Part shown: positions 63,492 through 64,000 of the stretch, piece after piece
Position numbering within the stretch: the stretch's first letter is position 1
Layout: each line of letters begins with the position of its first letter
Assembly: GCF_013378445.1 (NCBI RefSeq)
Contig: NZ_JABXYK010000004.1
Location: 248,001 to 312,000, forward strand
Length of the DNA stretch: 64,000 nucleotides
From: Mycoplana rhizolycopersici
GTDB lineage: Bacteria > Pseudomonadota > Alphaproteobacteria > Rhizobiales > Rhizobiaceae
Direction of reading: 5' to 3'
The notes under the pieces: model-generated
The model's database searches: none
What the model was told of the DNA's origin: nothing
Seen by the model: the letters and a program-made list of their open reading frames with translations, nothing else
Made by a program: the position numbers and the translations under genes

Positions 63492-64000
63492 TCAGCCGGA
63501 GCGCATGTCCAACAGGGTCAACGCATTGGCGTAGTTGGGCTCCATCGCCTCGATATGCTGCTTCAGGAGAAGGCGCAGCTGTTCGGCATCTCTTGCCTCA
63601 ACGGCGCGGGCGATCTGGTGATGCTCTTGCAGGGTCTTTTGCCGGTGCAGGCCCAGTTGTTCAGCAAGATGCGATCGCAGCGCCGCCAGCCGGCCGGCGG
63701 CGATCCCGTAGGCCTGGATCACCAGCGGGTTGCCGCAATGGACGATGAATGCCTCATGGAACTGCGTGTCCGCCGTGGCATAGGCAAATGAATCGTCTTC
63801 GTCACGGGCCTTTTCCATGATTGCGATTGCCTGCATCAGCGCCGAATGCAGAGCTTCCGGCGCCCGTTGCGTCGCCCAGTCCGCGGCCAGAAGTTCGAGC
63901 TGGACGCGATACTCCACCAGCGAATGCAAGGTTTGCTGATCCGGCTTGAAGACAAAACTGCCGCGGCGCGGCAGGATGGTGATCAGCCCCTGCAGTTGCA
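63492..64000 (-). CDS. GntR/FadR-family regulator, 5' end beyond window
   Basis: An open minus-strand frame enters from the right edge and continues to 63492. The visible N-terminal part, LQGLITILPRRGSFVFKPDQ, is the wing of a GntR winged helix. The FCD domain follows with YATADTQFHEAFIVHCGNPL, whose D-x-x-x-H metal pattern and later EHHQIARAVEARDAEQLRLL are typical of FadR-type members. The HTH itself lies outside. It is upstream of the aldo/keto reductase in the same orientation. Confidence 0.9.
   Translation of the reverse strand, partial: QLQGLITILPRRGSFVFKPDQQTLHSLVEYRVQLELLAADWATQRAPEALHSALMQAIAIMEKARDEDDSFAYATADTQFHEAFIVHCGNPLVIQAYGIAAGRLAALRSHLAEQLGLHRQKTLQEHHQIARAVEARDAEQLRLLLKQHIEAMEPNYANALTLLDMRSG

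Overview
The window looks like chromosomal or chromid DNA from a high-GC alphaproteobacterium, most likely Rhizobiaceae (Hyphomicrobiales). The evidence is the pcaDCHGB operon divergent from pcaQ with a PcaQ-like site, a copA-hmrR pair with a MerR-type operator, an intergenic paired-palindrome element of the RIME kind, and many catabolic clusters each with its own LysR, GntR, TetR or MarR regulator. I saw no transposases, integrases, CRISPR arrays, rRNA or tRNA genes.

Left part (1-15.8 kb): a very large uncharacterised protein runs off the left edge on the minus strand. It is followed by an SDR protein with substituted catalytic residues, a DUF922 putative secreted metalloprotease, an FtsK-type translocase without membrane segments, an AGE-family sugar isomerase, a secreted Gly/Ala/Tyr-rich protein, an AmpR-like regulator divergent from a class D beta-lactamase, an ABC-F ATPase, and a RidA protein divergent from a TetR regulator across three copies of one palindrome.

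Central part (15.8-42.3 kb): this is the most unusual region. A divergent cluster joins a tandem-HTH GntR regulator, two paralogous GT1 glycosyltransferases, a PotDBCA-type polyamine/opine-class ABC importer, three tandem DUF861 cupins, two aldehyde dehydrogenases and a saccharopine-dehydrogenase-like enzyme. No described pathway that I know combines these. Next come L-fucose-type genes (lactonase, L-fuconate dehydratase, L-lactate-type dehydrogenase). A polyamine operon follows (class III aminotransferase, gamma-glutamylpolyamine synthetase-like, acetylpolyamine amidohydrolase) behind a perfect operator-like palindrome, then a glyoxalase, an SMP-30 lactonase, an EamA exporter and a third aldehyde dehydrogenase.

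Right part (42.3-64 kb): an S10 peptidase, the copper efflux operon copA-hmrR, and a seven-gene minus-strand operon pcaD-pcaC-pcaH-pcaG-pcaB-quiC-lysR. The operon should convert 3-dehydroshikimate through protocatechuate to beta-ketoadipate, with pcaQ divergent. After it lie a small sugar/ligand set (TIM-barrel isomerase, periplasmic binding protein, SMP-30 lactonase) and a KefB-type antiporter with a small membrane partner. These are divergent from a marR-FUSC operon over a perfect 38-bp palindrome. An aldo/keto reductase and a GntR/FadR gene cut by the right edge close the window.
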